A stretch of 9,116 nt of DNA from an uncultured Lysobacteraceae bacterium (lineage in GTDB: Bacteria > Pseudomonadota > Gammaproteobacteria > Xanthomonadales > Rhodanobacteraceae): NCBI GenBank assembly GCA_946482585.1, contig CAMLSI010000200.1, forward strand, positions 1-9,116, read 5' to 3'. This document shows positions 1-8,973 of the stretch, piece by piece (within the stretch, counting starts at the first letter, position 1; each line of letters starts with the position of its first letter). Made by a program: the position numbers and the translations under genes. The notes below the pieces were generated by a model, which had not been told where the DNA came from, did no database searches, and saw only the letters and a program-made list of their open reading frames with translations.

Positions 1-231
1 TTCGATATGGTCGACGTCGGGCTTCTCCATGACGGAGAGGAACTGCCGCGCGTAGGCCGACAGCGATTCGACATAGCGCCGCTGGCCTTCGGCGTAGATG
101 GTGTCGAAGGCGAGCGACGATTTGCCGGACCCCGACAGCCCGGTGATCACGATGAGGCTGTCGCGCGGCAGGTCGAGGTCGATGTTCTTGAGATTGTGCG
201 TGCGCGCGCCGCGAATGCGGATCGTATCCAT
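1..231 (-). CDS. uvrA: UvrABC excinuclease subunit A, N-terminal part (partial)
   Basis: UvrA is the ATP-dependent DNA-damage sensor of nucleotide excision repair; with UvrB it finds bulky lesions before UvrC cuts. Only the first 77 residues are here and the frame runs off the left edge. Visible are the family N-terminus [17 protein letters not shown], the Walker A motif GLSGSGKSS of the first ATP-binding domain (residues 31-39, lysine 37), and the invariant run from [16 protein letters not shown] to [11 protein letters not shown] chose the ATG at 231 because the Walker A lysine then falls at residue 37, as in E. coli UvrA. An in-frame ATG at 246 would add MPSLH. Neither start has a convincing Shine-Dalgarno sequence. 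The gene is divergent from rplU. I saw no E. coli-type LexA box upstream. Identity is near certain; the start is less sure. Confidence 0.95.
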   Translation of the reverse strand, partial: MDTIRIRGARTHNLKNIDLDLPRDSLIVITGLSGSGKSSLAFDTIYAEGQRRYVESLSAYARQFLSVMEKPDVDHIE

Positions 232-261
232 GTGAAGGCTGGGCATCGGAGTAAGCGAGGG

Positions 262-267
262 ATTATG
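262..267 (-). promoter_or_regulatory. Possible -10 element for uvrA (CATAAT)
   Basis: Read on the minus strand, CATAAT matches the sigma70 -10 consensus at five of six bases and lies 30 nt before the preferred uvrA ATG. No acceptable -35 hexamer is seen 16-18 bp upstream. A 7-bp inverted repeat directly abuts it. This is a weak call from sequence resemblance alone. Confidence 0.25.
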
Positions 268-285
268 CGCCGGCGCGGGCCGGCG
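268..285. repeat. Inverted repeat upstream of uvrA
   Basis: Two perfect 7-bp arms, CGCCGGC (268-274) and GCCGGCG (279-285), flank the 4-base centre GCGG. No T-tract follows on either strand, so it is not an intrinsic terminator. It lies immediately upstream of the CATAAT element, where a transcription factor could bind. In GC-rich DNA such arms also arise by chance. Confidence 0.5.
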
Positions 286-420
286 ACGCGTGACAGGTGA
301 GGGCGGCACGATGGAATCCAATCAGGGCAAGGGCGGACCTATAAACCTGAATGCGGACAGATTCCGTCCTGTTTGCATGTCCGAAACGGCCGCGGTCGCT
401 TCGCGGCACGCAGGGCGCTC

Positions 421-442
421 GAATTGATCAGGAATTGACCAG
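421..442. repeat. Two 11-bp tandem repeats over the rplU -35
   Basis: GAATTGATCAG (421-431) is followed without a gap by GAATTGACCAG (432-442), differing at one base. The unit is about one helical turn. The second copy contains the TTGACC -35 of the rplU promoter, and the first contains a similar TTGATC. They may be a pair of protein-binding half-sites on one DNA face, or a local duplication of the -35 region. Confidence 0.7.
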
Positions 443-463
443 GGCGCGCGAAGCCGCTATCCT
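435..463 (+). promoter_or_regulatory. Sigma70-type promoter of rplU-rpmA
   Basis: The -35 element TTGACC (435-440) and -10 element TATCCT (458-463) are separated by exactly 17 bp. Each differs little from consensus. The start site is expected near 470, giving a leader of about 60 nt. The bases after the -10 are CGCGCGC, a GC-rich discriminator of the kind known to make ribosomal promoters sensitive to ppGpp and DksA. The promoter is inferred from sequence. Confidence 0.75.
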
Positions 464-482
464 CGCGCGCCCCAAAAAGGGA

Positions 483-500
483 CGGACCCGGCAGGGTCTG
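483..500 (+). other. Stem-loop in the rplU leader
   Basis: CGGACCC (483-489) pairs with GGGTCTG (494-500) across the loop GGCA. This gives seven pairs including one G-U. The hairpin lies in the predicted 5' untranslated region, ending about 20 nt before the ribosome binding site. It could protect the mRNA or serve in feedback by a ribosomal protein. I do not recognise it as a named leader family. Confidence 0.5.
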
Positions 501-531
501 GCAACAGCAGAATAACTACAGAGGAATTCCC

Positions 532-846
532 ATGTACGCAGTCATCGTCACCGGCGGTAAGCAGTACCGCGTGATGAAGGGCGAGACCCTCCGCGTCGAG
601 CTGCTCAAGGCCGACGTCGATTCCACCTTCACGTTCGACAAGGTCTTGCTCGTCGGCGAAGGCGATTCGATCAACATCGGCGCCCCGCTCCTCGGCGGCG
701 CGACGGTCACCGCCACCGTGAAGAAGCACGGTCGCGCGGACAAGATCCGCATCGTCAAGTTCCGCCGCCGCAAGCATTTCCGCAAGGAAACCGGTCACCG
801 TCAGCATTTCACCGAAGTCGAGATCACCGGCATCAACGCCGGCTGA
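532..846 (+). CDS. rplU: 50S ribosomal protein L21
   Basis: L21 is a 23S rRNA-binding protein of the large ribosomal subunit. The product is 104 residues, against 103 in E. coli. It opens [14 protein letters not shown], the family N-terminus, and carries the conserved basic C-terminal signature [16 protein letters not shown] followed by FTEVEITGI. The ATG at 532 is preceded by AGAGGA (520-525) with 6 nt between. It is the first gene after the promoter at 435-463 and is followed 18 nt later by rpmA, the universal L21-L27 pairing. The leader contains a stem-loop at 483-500. Nothing about the protein is unusual. Confidence 0.99.
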   Translation: MYAVIVTGGKQYRVMKGETLRVELLKADVDSTFTFDKVLLVGEGDSINIGAPLLGGATVTATVKKHGRADKIRIVKFRRRKHFRKETGHRQHFTEVEITGINAG

Positions 847-864
847 ATCTGAGGAGTAGCAGTC

Positions 865-2282
<1,418 letters not shown>

Positions 2283-2336
2283 CGTTCGCATCGGCGGGTG
2301 CGGCACGACTGCTGACCGCTCCACGCAAATGCCATT

Positions 2337-2363
2337 AAAAAAGCCGGCTTGCGCCGGCTTTTT
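2337..2363. terminator. Bidirectional terminator between obgE and rpsT
   Basis: A6 (2337-2342), GCCGGC, loop TTGC, GCCGGC and T5 (2359-2363) form a symmetric hairpin with a U-tract on either strand. It sits 54 nt after the obgE stop and 25 nt beyond the rpsT stop, so it can end both convergent transcripts. Confidence 0.9.
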
Positions 2364-2388
2364 CATTCACGCTGTCGACTGTCGACGA

Positions 2389-2652
2389 TCAGGCCAGGGC
2401 CTTGATGTGATTGGTCAGACGGCTCTTGTGACGGTTGGACTTGTTCTTGTGGATCAGGCCACGGCTGCCGTAGCGATCCATGAGCGGTTCGGCGATCTTG
2501 TAGGCGGCTTCGGCGCCGGCCTTGTCCTTCGCTTCGATCGCCTTCACGACCTTCTTGATTGCCGTGCGCAGCATGGAGCGGGCACTGACGTTGCGCTGAC
2601 GGCGCACTTCAGCCTGCTTCGCGCGCTTCTTTGCGGATTTGATGTTAGCCAA
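2389..2652 (-). CDS. rpsT: 30S ribosomal protein S20 (UUG start)
   Basis: S20 binds 16S rRNA and is added early in assembly of the small subunit. The product is 87 residues, the same length as in E. coli. It begins [14 protein letters not shown] after the start Met and contains the conserved [15 protein letters not shown] segment and the C-terminal IKALA. I use the TTG at 2652 as the start because it gives the exact family N-terminus; GGAG (2663-2660) lies 7 nt upstream. An in-frame ATG farther out lies upstream of the predicted -10 and would add an unrelated 23-residue extension. E. coli rpsT also starts with UUG, which is known there to be part of its translational autoregulation, so the rare start is probably functional. 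It is monocistronic, with promoter 2693-2721 and terminator 2337-2363. Confidence 0.97.
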   Translation of the reverse strand: MANIKSAKKRAKQAEVRRQRNVSARSMLRTAIKKVVKAIEAKDKAGAEAAYKIAEPLMDRYGSRGLIHKNKSNRHKSRLTNHIKALA

Positions 2653-2692
2653 GGTAAGACTCCAGACGCACGGCTTTGGAAAAAGACGCGCG

Positions 2693-2721
2693 AGTTTAAT
2701 GAGGGGGACGTCCCTAGTCAA
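2693..2721 (-). promoter_or_regulatory. Sigma70-type promoter of rpsT
   Basis: On the minus strand the -35 element TTGACT (2721-2716) and -10 element TAAACT (2698-2693) are 17 bp apart. The discriminator that follows is CGCGCGTC, closely like that of the rplU promoter. The start site is expected near 2686, giving a leader of about 34 nt. The spacer contains a perfect 10-bp palindrome at 2705-2714. Confidence 0.75.
2705..2714. repeat. Perfect palindrome in the rpsT promoter spacer
   Basis: GGGACGTCCC is a perfect 10-bp palindrome lying between the -35 and -10 of the rpsT promoter. A protein bound there would directly compete with RNA polymerase. No regulator is recognised, and a palindrome of this length can occur by chance. 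Confidence 0.6.
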
Positions 2722-2870
2722 CCGCGACGGATTATTCCGGCGCAGTCGGGTTTCAGGCGACGGCGACGATTCGGCCGCGCGTTCGCTCGCTGGCCTTAGA
2801 CTATGCCGTTCATGTCCGCGTCCATAGCCCCTGCATCCCTGCAGCGGCCGATCAGGGATGGAGTGATGCG

Positions 2871-4478
2871 TTGAAAGCCCCGAGCCTGCTGCGTTCCCTG
2901 ATGTCGTTCAGCGGCATGACCTTCATCTCGCGCCTGCTCGGGCTCGCGCGCGAGGTCGCGATGTCGGCCGCGTTCGGCGCCGGCATGGTCACGGACGCCT
3001 TCAACGTCGCGTTCCGCATTCCGAATTTCCTGCGCCGGCTGTTCGCCGAAGGCTCGTTCTCGCTCGCCTTCGTGCCGGTGCTGACCGAGGTCAAGGAAAC
3101 GCAGTCCCCCGAAGCGCTGCGCGACGTCGTTGCGCGCACGGCCGGCACGCTCGGTGCGATCCTGCTCGTCGTCACGGCGCTCGGCGTGCTCGGCGCGGAC
3201 TGGGTCGTGCGCCTGTTCGCGTCCGGCGCGGTCGATGAGCCGGAGAAGTTCGCGCTGACCGCGGATCTCTTGCGCATCACATTCCCGTTCCTGCTGTTCG
3301 TGTCGCTGACGGCGCTGGCCGGCGCGGTGCTCAACGCCTTCCATCATTTCGCGCTGCCGGCGCTGGCGCCGGTGATTCTCAATCTCTGCTGGATCGTCGG
3401 TGCGCTCTGGGCCGCGCCGCTGTTCGACGTGCCGATCATGGCCGTGGGCTGGGCGATCTTCGCGGCGGGCCTGCTCCAGCTCCTGTTCCTGCTGCCTGCA
3501 CTGCGGCGCATCGGCCTGCTGGTCCGGCCGCGCTGGGGCTGGAACCATCCGCAGGTCAAGCGCATTCGTCAGATCATGCTGCCGACGCTGTTCGGTTCTT
3601 CGGTCGCGCAGATCAACCTGCTGCTCGACACGATCATCGCGTCATATCTGATTACCGGCTCGCAGACCTGGCTCGGCCAGAGCGACCGCCTGCTCGAGTT
3701 TCCGCTCGGCCTGTTCGGCGTCGCGCTCGGCACCGTGATCCTGCCGAGCCTGTCGCGCCATCACGTCGGAACCGATGCGGCCGGGTTTTCGCGTGCGCTC
3801 GACTGGGGGTTGCGCACGGCGCTGCTGATCGCGATGCCGGCCATGCTCGGTCTCGTCGTGTTGGCCGAGCCGCTGGTGGCGACCTTGTTCTTCCACGGCA
3901 AGTTCACGCCGCACGATGTCGCGATGGCGAGCCTGAGCCTGTCGGCGCTGAGCTTCGGCTTGCCGGCGTTCGTGCTCGTCAAGGTCGTTGCGCCCGCGTT
4001 CTATGCGCGCGGCGACACGCGCACGCCGGTGCGCGCCGGCGTCGTCGCGATGGTCGCGAACATGCTGCTGAACCTGATCTTCGTCGCGGCGCTGTTCGCG
4101 CTCTGGCATCAGCCGTCGGATCTCGACGCGGGCTGGATCGCGGCGCTCGCCCGCGTGCCGGGGCTGCACATGGCGCTCGCGCTGGCGAGCGCGCTAGCCG
4201 GCTATCTCAACCTCGCGCAGCTCTGGCGCGCGCTCGTGCGGGCCGGGGTCTACCGGAGCGAGCCGGGCTGGGCTCGTCATCTGCTGCGCGTCGGACTCGC
4301 CTCGGCGGCGATGACGGTGGTGCTGCTGGCCGGACTGCGCTTTGCCGCGGCCTGGACCGAAATTCCGACCTGGCAGCGTATCCTGCAGCTCGGCGCGCTG
4401 GTCGGCGGCGGCGCGCTGGTCTATGGCGTGGCGCTGTTCGCGCAGGGCTTCCGCCCGCGCGAACTGCGCGCGCACTAG
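2871..4478 (+). CDS. murJ: Lipid II flippase MurJ (MviN)
   Basis: MurJ moves the peptidoglycan precursor lipid II from the inner to the outer face of the cytoplasmic membrane. The product is 535 residues, and the alternating hydrophobic stretches fit the usual 14 membrane helices of the MOP superfamily. Conserved central-cavity residues are present, offset by 3 from E. coli: R21, R27, D42, R49 (K46 in E. coli), R55 and R273 in the [10 protein letters not shown] motif. E28 replaces the Asp25 of E. coli, a conservative change also recalled from alphaproteobacterial MurJ. The family signature [19 protein letters not shown] is intact. The start is TTG at 2871 with GGAG (2860-2863) 7 nt upstream; no in-frame ATG lies upstream, and the next ATG, codon 11, would cut into the conserved N-terminus. 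It is the first gene of the rightward cluster, 45 nt before ribF, and divergent from rpsT. I see no convincing promoter in 2722-2870. Confidence 0.97.
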   Translation: MKAPSLLRSLMSFSGMTFISRLLGLAREVAMSAAFGAGMVTDAFNVAFRIPNFLRRLFAEGSFSLAFVPVLTEVKETQSPEALRDVVARTAGTLGAILLVVTALGVLGADWVVRLFASGAVDEPEKFALTADLLRITFPFLLFVSLTALAGAVLNAFHHFALPALAPVILNLCWIVGALWAAPLFDVPIMAVGWAIFAAGLLQLLFLLPALRRIGLLVRPRWGWNHPQVKRIRQIMLPTLFGSSVAQINLLLDTIIASYLITGSQTWLGQSDRLLEFPLGLFGVALGTVILPSLSRHHVGTDAAGFSRALDWGLRTALLIAMPAMLGLVVLAEPLVATLFFHGKFTPHDVAMASLSLSALSFGLPAFVLVKVVAPAFYARGDTRTPVRAGVVAMVANMLLNLIFVAALFALWHQPSDLDAGWIAALARVPGLHMALALASALAGYLNLAQLWRALVRAGVYRSEPGWARHLLRVGLASAAMTVVLLAGLRFAAAWTEIPTWQRILQLGALVGGGALVYGVALFAQGFRPRELRAH

Positions 4479-4510
4479 GCCGGCCTGGCCCACGGCCTGC
4501 GGCCAATGGC

Positions 4511-4516
4511 TATACT
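4511..4516 (+). promoter_or_regulatory. Possible -10 element directly before ribF (TATACT)
   Basis: TATACT differs from the -10 consensus by one base and lies 7 nt before the ATG at 4524, so transcription would start at or next to that ATG. The upstream -35 region is poor; the best TGGCCC is at 19 bp. If active, it would give a leaderless ribF mRNA inside the murJ-ispH cluster. Confidence 0.35.
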
Positions 4517-4523
4517 CCCGACA

Positions 4524-5474
4524 ATGCATACGCTGTCCCGTGACGTCGCCGGCCCCGTGCTCGCGCCGCGCGGCAGTGTGGTCTGTATCGGCGCATTCGA
4601 CGGCGTGCATCGCGGTCATCGCTACGTGCTCGACCACGTCTGCCGCCGTGCGGCCGAGTTGAATCTGGACCCGGCGGCCATCAGTTTCGAGCCGATCCCG
4701 CGTGAGTTCTTCGCGCGTGGCGCGCTCGCGCGGCTGTCCTCGGCGCGCGACAAGATCGTGCAGCTGTTCGATGCCGGCGTGGCGCGGCTGTTGTTGCTGC
4801 GTTTCGACGCGAAGCTGGCGGCGATGAGTGCGGAGGCGTTCGTCGCCGAGGTGCTCGTCGGCCGGCTCGCGGCGCGCGAAGTGCTGGTCGGGAAGGATTT
4901 CCGCTTCGGCCATGGACGCCGCGGCGATATCGCGCTGCTGCAGCGGTTCGGCGACGCGCATGGTTTCGCTGCGCGCGAACTGCCGCCGTTCGCGGCGGAC
5001 GGTGAACGCGTATCGAGCTCGGCGATTCGTGCGTTGCTCGCCGACAGCCGTTTCGATGCGGCCGCGCGCCTGCTCGGGCGGCCGTTCGCGATCGACGGCA
5101 AGGTCGTGCACGGGCAGCAGCTCGGCCGGCGGCTCGGTTATCCGACGGCGAACCTGCGCCTCGGCCGGCGTCTGGCGCCGCTCGCGGGCATCTTCGCGGT
5201 CCGCGTGAACGGCGTCGGCCTGCGCGCGCATCCGGGAGTGGCCAGTCTCGGCGTGCGGCCGACGGTGGCGGGCAAGGAGCCGCTGCTCGAAGCGCACCTG
5301 TTCGACTACGACGGCGACCTCTACGGCCGGCGCATCGAAGTGGAATTTGTTGCAAAACTGCGTGATGAGGAAAAGTTCCCGGACCTTCCGAGCATGGTCC
5401 GGCAGATCGACGCTGACGCCGCCGCCGCGCGGCGCATCCTGGGCGCTACCGCTGCGGCGGCCGCCGGAGCCTGA
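4524..5474 (+). CDS. ribF: Bifunctional riboflavin kinase / FAD synthetase
   Basis: RibF phosphorylates riboflavin to FMN and then adenylates FMN to FAD in the cytoplasm. The product is 316 residues (313 in E. coli). The N-terminal adenylyltransferase domain shows the nucleotidyltransferase signature GAFDGVHRGH (residues 23-32), then GKDFRFGHGRRGD, and the SSSAIR segment. The C-terminal flavokinase domain shows VVHGQQLGRRLGYPTANL with PTAN at 207-210, then GVASLGVRPTV and LYGRRIEVEF. Two ATGs are possible: 4524 (MHTLSRDV) and 4506, which adds six residues. Neither has a Shine-Dalgarno. I prefer 4524 from remembered Xanthomonadales homologues and because TATACT at 4511-4516 would put the mRNA start there, but alignment to E. 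coli RibF permits 4506. It is 3 nt from ileS, the classic ribF-ileS pairing. Confidence 0.96.
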   Translation: MHTLSRDVAGPVLAPRGSVVCIGAFDGVHRGHRYVLDHVCRRAAELNLDPAAISFEPIPREFFARGALARLSSARDKIVQLFDAGVARLLLLRFDAKLAAMSAEAFVAEVLVGRLAAREVLVGKDFRFGHGRRGDIALLQRFGDAHGFAARELPPFAADGERVSSSAIRALLADSRFDAAARLLGRPFAIDGKVVHGQQLGRRLGYPTANLRLGRRLAPLAGIFAVRVNGVGLRAHPGVASLGVRPTVAGKEPLLEAHLFDYDGDLYGRRIEVEFVAKLRDEEKFPDLPSMVRQIDADAAAARRILGATAAAAAGA

Positions 5475-5477
5475 ACC

Positions 5478-8423
5478 GTGACGACCGATTACAAGAACAC
5501 GATCAACCTGCCCGAAACCAGCTTCGCCATGAAGGCCGATCTCGCCAAGCGCGAACCGGCCATGCTGGCCGAATGGGAAACGAAGCGGCGCTATCACCAG
5601 ATCCAGGACAAGACGGCGTCGCGTCCGCGCGCGTTCGTGCTGCACGACGGTCCGCCGTATGCGAACGGCGTGATCCACCTCGGTCACGCGCTGAACAAGA
5701 TCCTCAAGGACACGGTGGTCAAGTCCAAGCTCATGGCCGGCTACCGTTCGCCCTATGTGCCGGGCTGGGACTGCCACGGCCTGCCGATCGAGATCGCGGT
5801 GGAGAAAAAGATCGGCAAGGTCGGCCAGAAGGTCGATGCGGTGACGTTCCGGCAGAAGTGCCGCGAATACGCGAGCCAGCAGATCGACCTGCAGCGCGCC
5901 GACTTCAAGCGTCTCGGCGTGCTCGGCGACTGGGACGATCCGTATCGCACGATGGATGCGAAATTCGAAGCCGACATGGTGCGCGCGCTCGCGACAATCT
6001 ATGCGAACGGTCACGTGACGCGCGGCTTCAAGCCGGTGCATTGGTGCTTCGACTGCGGCTCGGCGCTGGCCGAGGCCGAGATCGAATACGCCGACAAGAC
6101 CTCGCCGGCGGTCGACGTCGCCTATGACGTCGTCGACCGACAGGCCGTGCTCGCGCTGTTCGGCGCTTCGCAGGCAGGCGATGCGATCGTGGCCGTGCCG
6201 ATCTGGACGACGACGCCGTGGACGCTGCCCGCCAGCATCGCGGTCACACTGGGCCCCGACCTGGAATACCGCCTGATCGAAGGCCCGGCGCGTGACGGCA
6301 AGCGTGTGCTGCTCGTCGTTGCCGCCGCGCTGGCCGACCGATGCGCCGCGCGCTACGGCAGCTCCGTCAACGGCGTCGCCATTGCGCACGGCCGCGCCGT
6401 CGTCGGTCGCGAGCTCGAGCATCAGTTGCTGCAGCACCCGTTCTACGCTGATCGCCAGGTAAGCCTGCTCGTCGGTGACCACGTGTCGGCCGAAGACGGT
6501 ACCGGCGCCGTGCATACCGCGCCGGGCCACGGCGTCGAAGACTTCGCGGTCGGCCAGAAATATGGCCTCGTGGACAAGTACAGCCCGTCAGTGCTCAATC
6601 CGGTCGGCGGCAACGGCGTCTACCTGCCGGGCACGCCGCTCGTCGAGGGGCAGTACATCTGGAAGGCCAGCGACACCATCATCGAGCTCGTCGCCGAGCG
6701 CGGCAGGCTGCTCGCGTCGCTGAAGATCCAGCACAGCTATCCGCATTGCTGGAGGCACAAGACGCCGGTCGCGTTCCGCGCCACGCCGCAGTGGTTCATC
6801 AGCATGGAGAAGGCGGGGCTGCGCGCCGACGCGCTTGCGTCGATCAAGCAGGTGCGCTGGATTCCGGGCTGGGGCGAGGAGCGCATCACGAGCATGATCG
6901 CGGGGCGCCCGGACTGGTGCATCTCGCGCCAGCGCACCTGGGGCGTGCCGATCACCCTGTTCGTCGACAAAGCCACGCAATTGCCGCATCCGCGCAGCAT
7001 CGAGCTGTTCGAGCAGGTCGCGCAGCGCATGGAGCAGGGCGGCATCGACGCGTGGTATGCGCTCGACATCGCCGAACTGCTCGGCGACGAGGCGGCGCAG
7101 TACGAGAAGGTCACCGACGTGCTCGACGTCTGGTTCGACTCCGGCGTGACGCATCGCGGCGTGCTGGCGGAGCGGCCGGAACTCGCGACCGACGGACCCG
7201 ACGACAAGGTCATGTACCTCGAAGGCTCGGACCAGCACCGCGGCTGGTTCCATTCGTCGCTGCTGACGTCGACCGCGATGTACCGGCATGCGCCCTACGA
7301 CGAAGTGCTCACACACGGCTTCACCGTGGACGAGCACGGTCGCAAGATGTCGAAGTCGCTCGGCAACGGCGTCGAGCCGCAGGACGTGATGAAGAACTAT
7401 GGCGCCGACATCCTGCGCCTCTGGGTCGCGTCGACCGACTATCGCAACGAAATGTCGATGTCGAACGAGATCCTCAAACGCGTCGCCGACGCGTATCGCC
7501 GCATCCGCAACACCGCGCGCTTCCTGCTCGGCAACCTGCACGGTTTCGATCCGGCGCAGCACCTCGTCGCGCTCGAGGAATCGCTGCTGCTCGACCAGTG
7601 GGCCGTGCAGCAGGCATTCGATGCGCAGCAGGCCATCGTCGCCGCGTACGAGCGCTACGATTTCCCCGAGATCGTGCAGCGGGTGCAGAATTTCTGCACC
7701 AATGAGATGGGCGCGCTGTATCTCGACATCACGAAGGATCGTCTCTATACGATGCCGACGGCAAGCCACGGCCGTCGTTCTGCGCAGAGCGCGATGTATC
7801 GCATCCTGGAAGCGCTCGTGCGCTGGCTCGCACCGATCCTGAGCTTCACGGCCGAGGAGATCTGGGCGGCGATGCCGGGCGCGCGCGACGAGTCCGTGTT
7901 CTTCGAGACGTTCTACGACGGCCTCGCCGCGACGCAGGGCTCGCCGCAGCAGCGCCAGTGGTGGAACGACCTGCTCGCGATCCGCTCGGCGACGGCCAAG
8001 GTGCTCGAGGGCATGCGCGTGCTCGGCGTGATCGGCGCCTCGCTCGAGGCCGAGGTGACGCTCTACGTCGATGCCGACGAGCGCGATCGTTTCGCCGAGG
8101 TCGCCGATGAGCTGCGCTTCGGTTTCATCACCTCGCAGCTCCAACTCGCCGCCCTGCGGGATCGCCCGGCCTATGACATCGTCGCGGCCAAACTCGGGTT
8201 CGAATCGTTCGTCGACGACGATGCCGCACCGACGACGCTCGCGGCCAGGGCGGACCTCACGGATCACGAGGTCTGGATCGTCGCGAAGGCGAGTGGCGCC
8301 GCCAAGTGCGTACGTTGCTGGCACTACCGCCCCGACGTCGGCAGTCAGGCGGCGCATCCGGAGCTCTGTGCCCGCTGCGTCGACAACGTCGACGGTGGCG
8401 GCGAACAGCGGCGCTATTTCTGA
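5478..8423 (+). CDS. ileS: Isoleucyl-tRNA synthetase (GTG start)
   Basis: IleRS charges tRNA-Ile with isoleucine and hydrolyses mischarged Val-tRNA. The product is 981 residues, some 40 longer than in E. coli, with the extra residues spread over several loops. In order: N-terminal [11 protein letters not shown]; class I HIGH motif as HLGH (67-70); CP1 editing domain with TTTPWTLP (244-251) and [16 protein letters not shown], its key Asp at 355; SDQHRGWF and the KMSKS loop (623-627); anticodon-binding domain; and a C-terminal zinc site with Cys 944, 947, 964 and 967. All expected catalytic, editing and metal residues are present. It starts with GTG, 3 nt after the ribF stop; its GGAG (5466-5469) lies inside the end of ribF. 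Its stop overlaps the lspA start by one base. Confidence 0.99.
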   Translation: MTTDYKNTINLPETSFAMKADLAKREPAMLAEWETKRRYHQIQDKTASRPRAFVLHDGPPYANGVIHLGHALNKILKDTVVKSKLMAGYRSPYVPGWDCHGLPIEIAVEKKIGKVGQKVDAVTFRQKCREYASQQIDLQRADFKRLGVLGDWDDPYRTMDAKFEADMVRALATIYANGHVTRGFKPVHWCFDCGSALAEAEIEYADKTSPAVDVAYDVVDRQAVLALFGASQAGDAIVAVPIWTTTPWTLPASIAVTLGPDLEYRLIEGPARDGKRVLLVVAAALADRCAARYGSSVNGVAIAHGRAVVGRELEHQLLQHPFYADRQVSLLVGDHVSAEDGTGAVHTAPGHGVEDFAVGQKYGLVDKYSPSVLNPVGGNGVYLPGTPLVEGQYIWKASDTIIELVAERGRLLASLKIQHSYPHCWRHKTPVAFRATPQWFISMEKAGLRADALASIKQVRWIPGWGEERITSMIAGRPDWCISRQRTWGVPITLFVDKATQLPHPRSIELFEQVAQRMEQGGIDAWYALDIAELLGDEAAQYEKVTDVLDVWFDSGVTHRGVLAERPELATDGPDDKVMYLEGSDQHRGWFHSSLLTSTAMYRHAPYDEVLTHGFTVDEHGRKMSKSLGNGVEPQDVMKNYGADILRLWVASTDYRNEMSMSNEILKRVADAYRRIRNTARFLLGNLHGFDPAQHLVALEESLLLDQWAVQQAFDAQQAIVAAYERYDFPEIVQRVQNFCTNEMGALYLDITKDRLYTMPTASHGRRSAQSAMYRILEALVRWLAPILSFTAEEIWAAMPGARDESVFFETFYDGLAATQGSPQQRQWWNDLLAIRSATAKVLEGMRVLGVIGASLEAEVTLYVDADERDRFAEVADELRFGFITSQLQLAALRDRPAYDIVAAKLGFESFVDDDAAPTTLAARADLTDHEVWIVAKASGAAKCVRCWHYRPDVGSQAAHPELCARCVDNVDGGGEQRRYF

Positions 8424-8941
8424 TGGCCGCGCTCGCTTCGAGCTTCCCGCGCCGCGCGAACGCGCTGGTCTGGCTGTGGCTGTCGATCGTGCTCATCGCG
8501 ATCGATCAGTGGACCAAGCACATCGTGCTCGCGCACCTGCAGGAAGGCGTGCCGATTCCGGTCATTGCGGGATTCCTCAACTGGACGCTCGCGTTCAATA
8601 CCGGCGCGGCGTTCAGTTTCCTCGCCGACGCCGGCGGCTGGCAGCGCTGGGGTTTCGGCGTGCTCGCGGTCGGAATCAGCGTCGTGTTGACGGTATGGCT
8701 CGCGCGCACGCCGCGGCGCGACTGGTTCACTGCGCTGCCGCTCGCGCTCGTGATCGGTGGCGCGATCGGCAACCTGATCGACCGGCTGCGCTACGGTCAC
8801 GTCGTCGATTTCATCCAGGTCTACCACGGCGACTGGGCGTTTCCGACGTTCAATGTTGCCGACTCGGCGATCTCGGTCGGAGCCGTACTGCTGGCCCTGA
8901 TGAGCCTGCGTAGTGGGAAAGCGGAGGGGCAGGGGCGATAA
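8423..8941 (+). CDS. lspA: Lipoprotein signal peptidase (signal peptidase II)
   Basis: LspA is the inner-membrane aspartyl protease that removes signal peptides from lipid-modified prolipoproteins. The product is 172 residues (164 in E. coli) with four hydrophobic segments. Family motifs appear in order: DQWTK (D28), FNTGAAFSF (N59), [10 protein letters not shown] (N117, D120), VVDFIQVY with catalytic D129, and [11 protein letters not shown] with catalytic D147. The ATG overlaps the ileS stop as TGATG, and the absence of a clear Shine-Dalgarno suggests translation by coupling to ileS. An in-frame extension back to 8306 lies within ileS and matches nothing in the family. Its neighbour is ispH directly; fkpB, which lies between lspA and ispH in E. 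coli, is absent here. Confidence 0.98.
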   Translation: MAALASSFPRRANALVWLWLSIVLIAIDQWTKHIVLAHLQEGVPIPVIAGFLNWTLAFNTGAAFSFLADAGGWQRWGFGVLAVGISVVLTVWLARTPRRDWFTALPLALVIGGAIGNLIDRLRYGHVVDFIQVYHGDWAFPTFNVADSAISVGAVLLALMSLRSGKAEGQGR

Positions 8942-8942
8942 T
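8937..8942 (+). promoter_or_regulatory. Possible -10 element for ispH (GATAAT)
   Basis: GATAAT matches the -10 consensus at five of six bases and overlaps the lspA stop codon. The -35 region is poor; TGGGAA at a 17-bp spacing matches three of six. The start site would fall near 8949, inside the inverted repeat 8944-8958. This is a candidate internal promoter only. Confidence 0.35.
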
Positions 8943-8943
8943 C

Positions 8944-8958
8944 CGCGTTCCGAACGCG
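8944..8958. repeat. 15-bp inverted repeat before ispH
   Basis: CGCGTTC-C-GAACGCG is perfectly symmetric, with 7-bp arms around one central base. It ends 15 nt before the ispH ATG. As DNA it looks like an operator; as RNA it can form a 5-bp hairpin with a TCCGA loop. It has no T-tract, so it is not a terminator. Confidence 0.6.
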
Positions 8959-8973
8959 CGCTCCGACATCGTC

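Larger units (their letters stand above)
247..420. other. Left part of the uvrA-rplU divergent gap
   Basis: I see no gene here. Besides the CATAAT element and the inverted repeat at 268-285, there is a spaced inverted repeat CGGACA (354-359) and TGTCCG (378-383), and an A/T-rich CTATAAAC near 339-346. No paired -35/-10 could be assigned to uvrA, and the translated frames look like noise. Confidence 0.4.

Noticed and set aside
347..360. CTG-N8-CAG as a LexA box near uvrA
   Set aside because: The E. coli SOS box needs CTG-N10-CAG with an A/T-rich centre; here the spacing is 8 and the centre is not AT-rich.
2372..2386. Tandem CTGTCGA CTGTCGA next to the rpsT stop
   Set aside because: Two 7-bp copies only, between a terminator and a stop codon, with no reason to suspect function.
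2653..2721. N-terminal extension of rpsT to an upstream ATG
   Set aside because: That ATG lies upstream of the predicted -10 and transcription start, and the added residues do not resemble S20.
2797..2802. TAGACT as a murJ promoter -10
   Set aside because: It resembles a GC-rich-genome -10, but no -35 is seen at 16-18 bp. I did not annotate it.
4194..6530. Long minus-strand open frame (778 codons) across the murJ end, ribF and the ileS start
   Set aside because: It is antisense to three well-identified genes. Its product is rich in Arg, His, Asp and Glu with no recognisable domain. Such stop-free antisense frames are expected opposite GC-rich coding sequence.
6588..8357. Long minus-strand open frame (589 codons) opposite ileS
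   Set aside because: Same reasoning: it is fully antisense to the IleRS catalytic and C-terminal domains, with biased composition and no family resemblance.
8306..8422. N-terminal extension of lspA inside ileS
   Set aside because: It would code 39 residues overlapping the IleRS zinc domain with no family support; the ATG at 8423 fits LspA.
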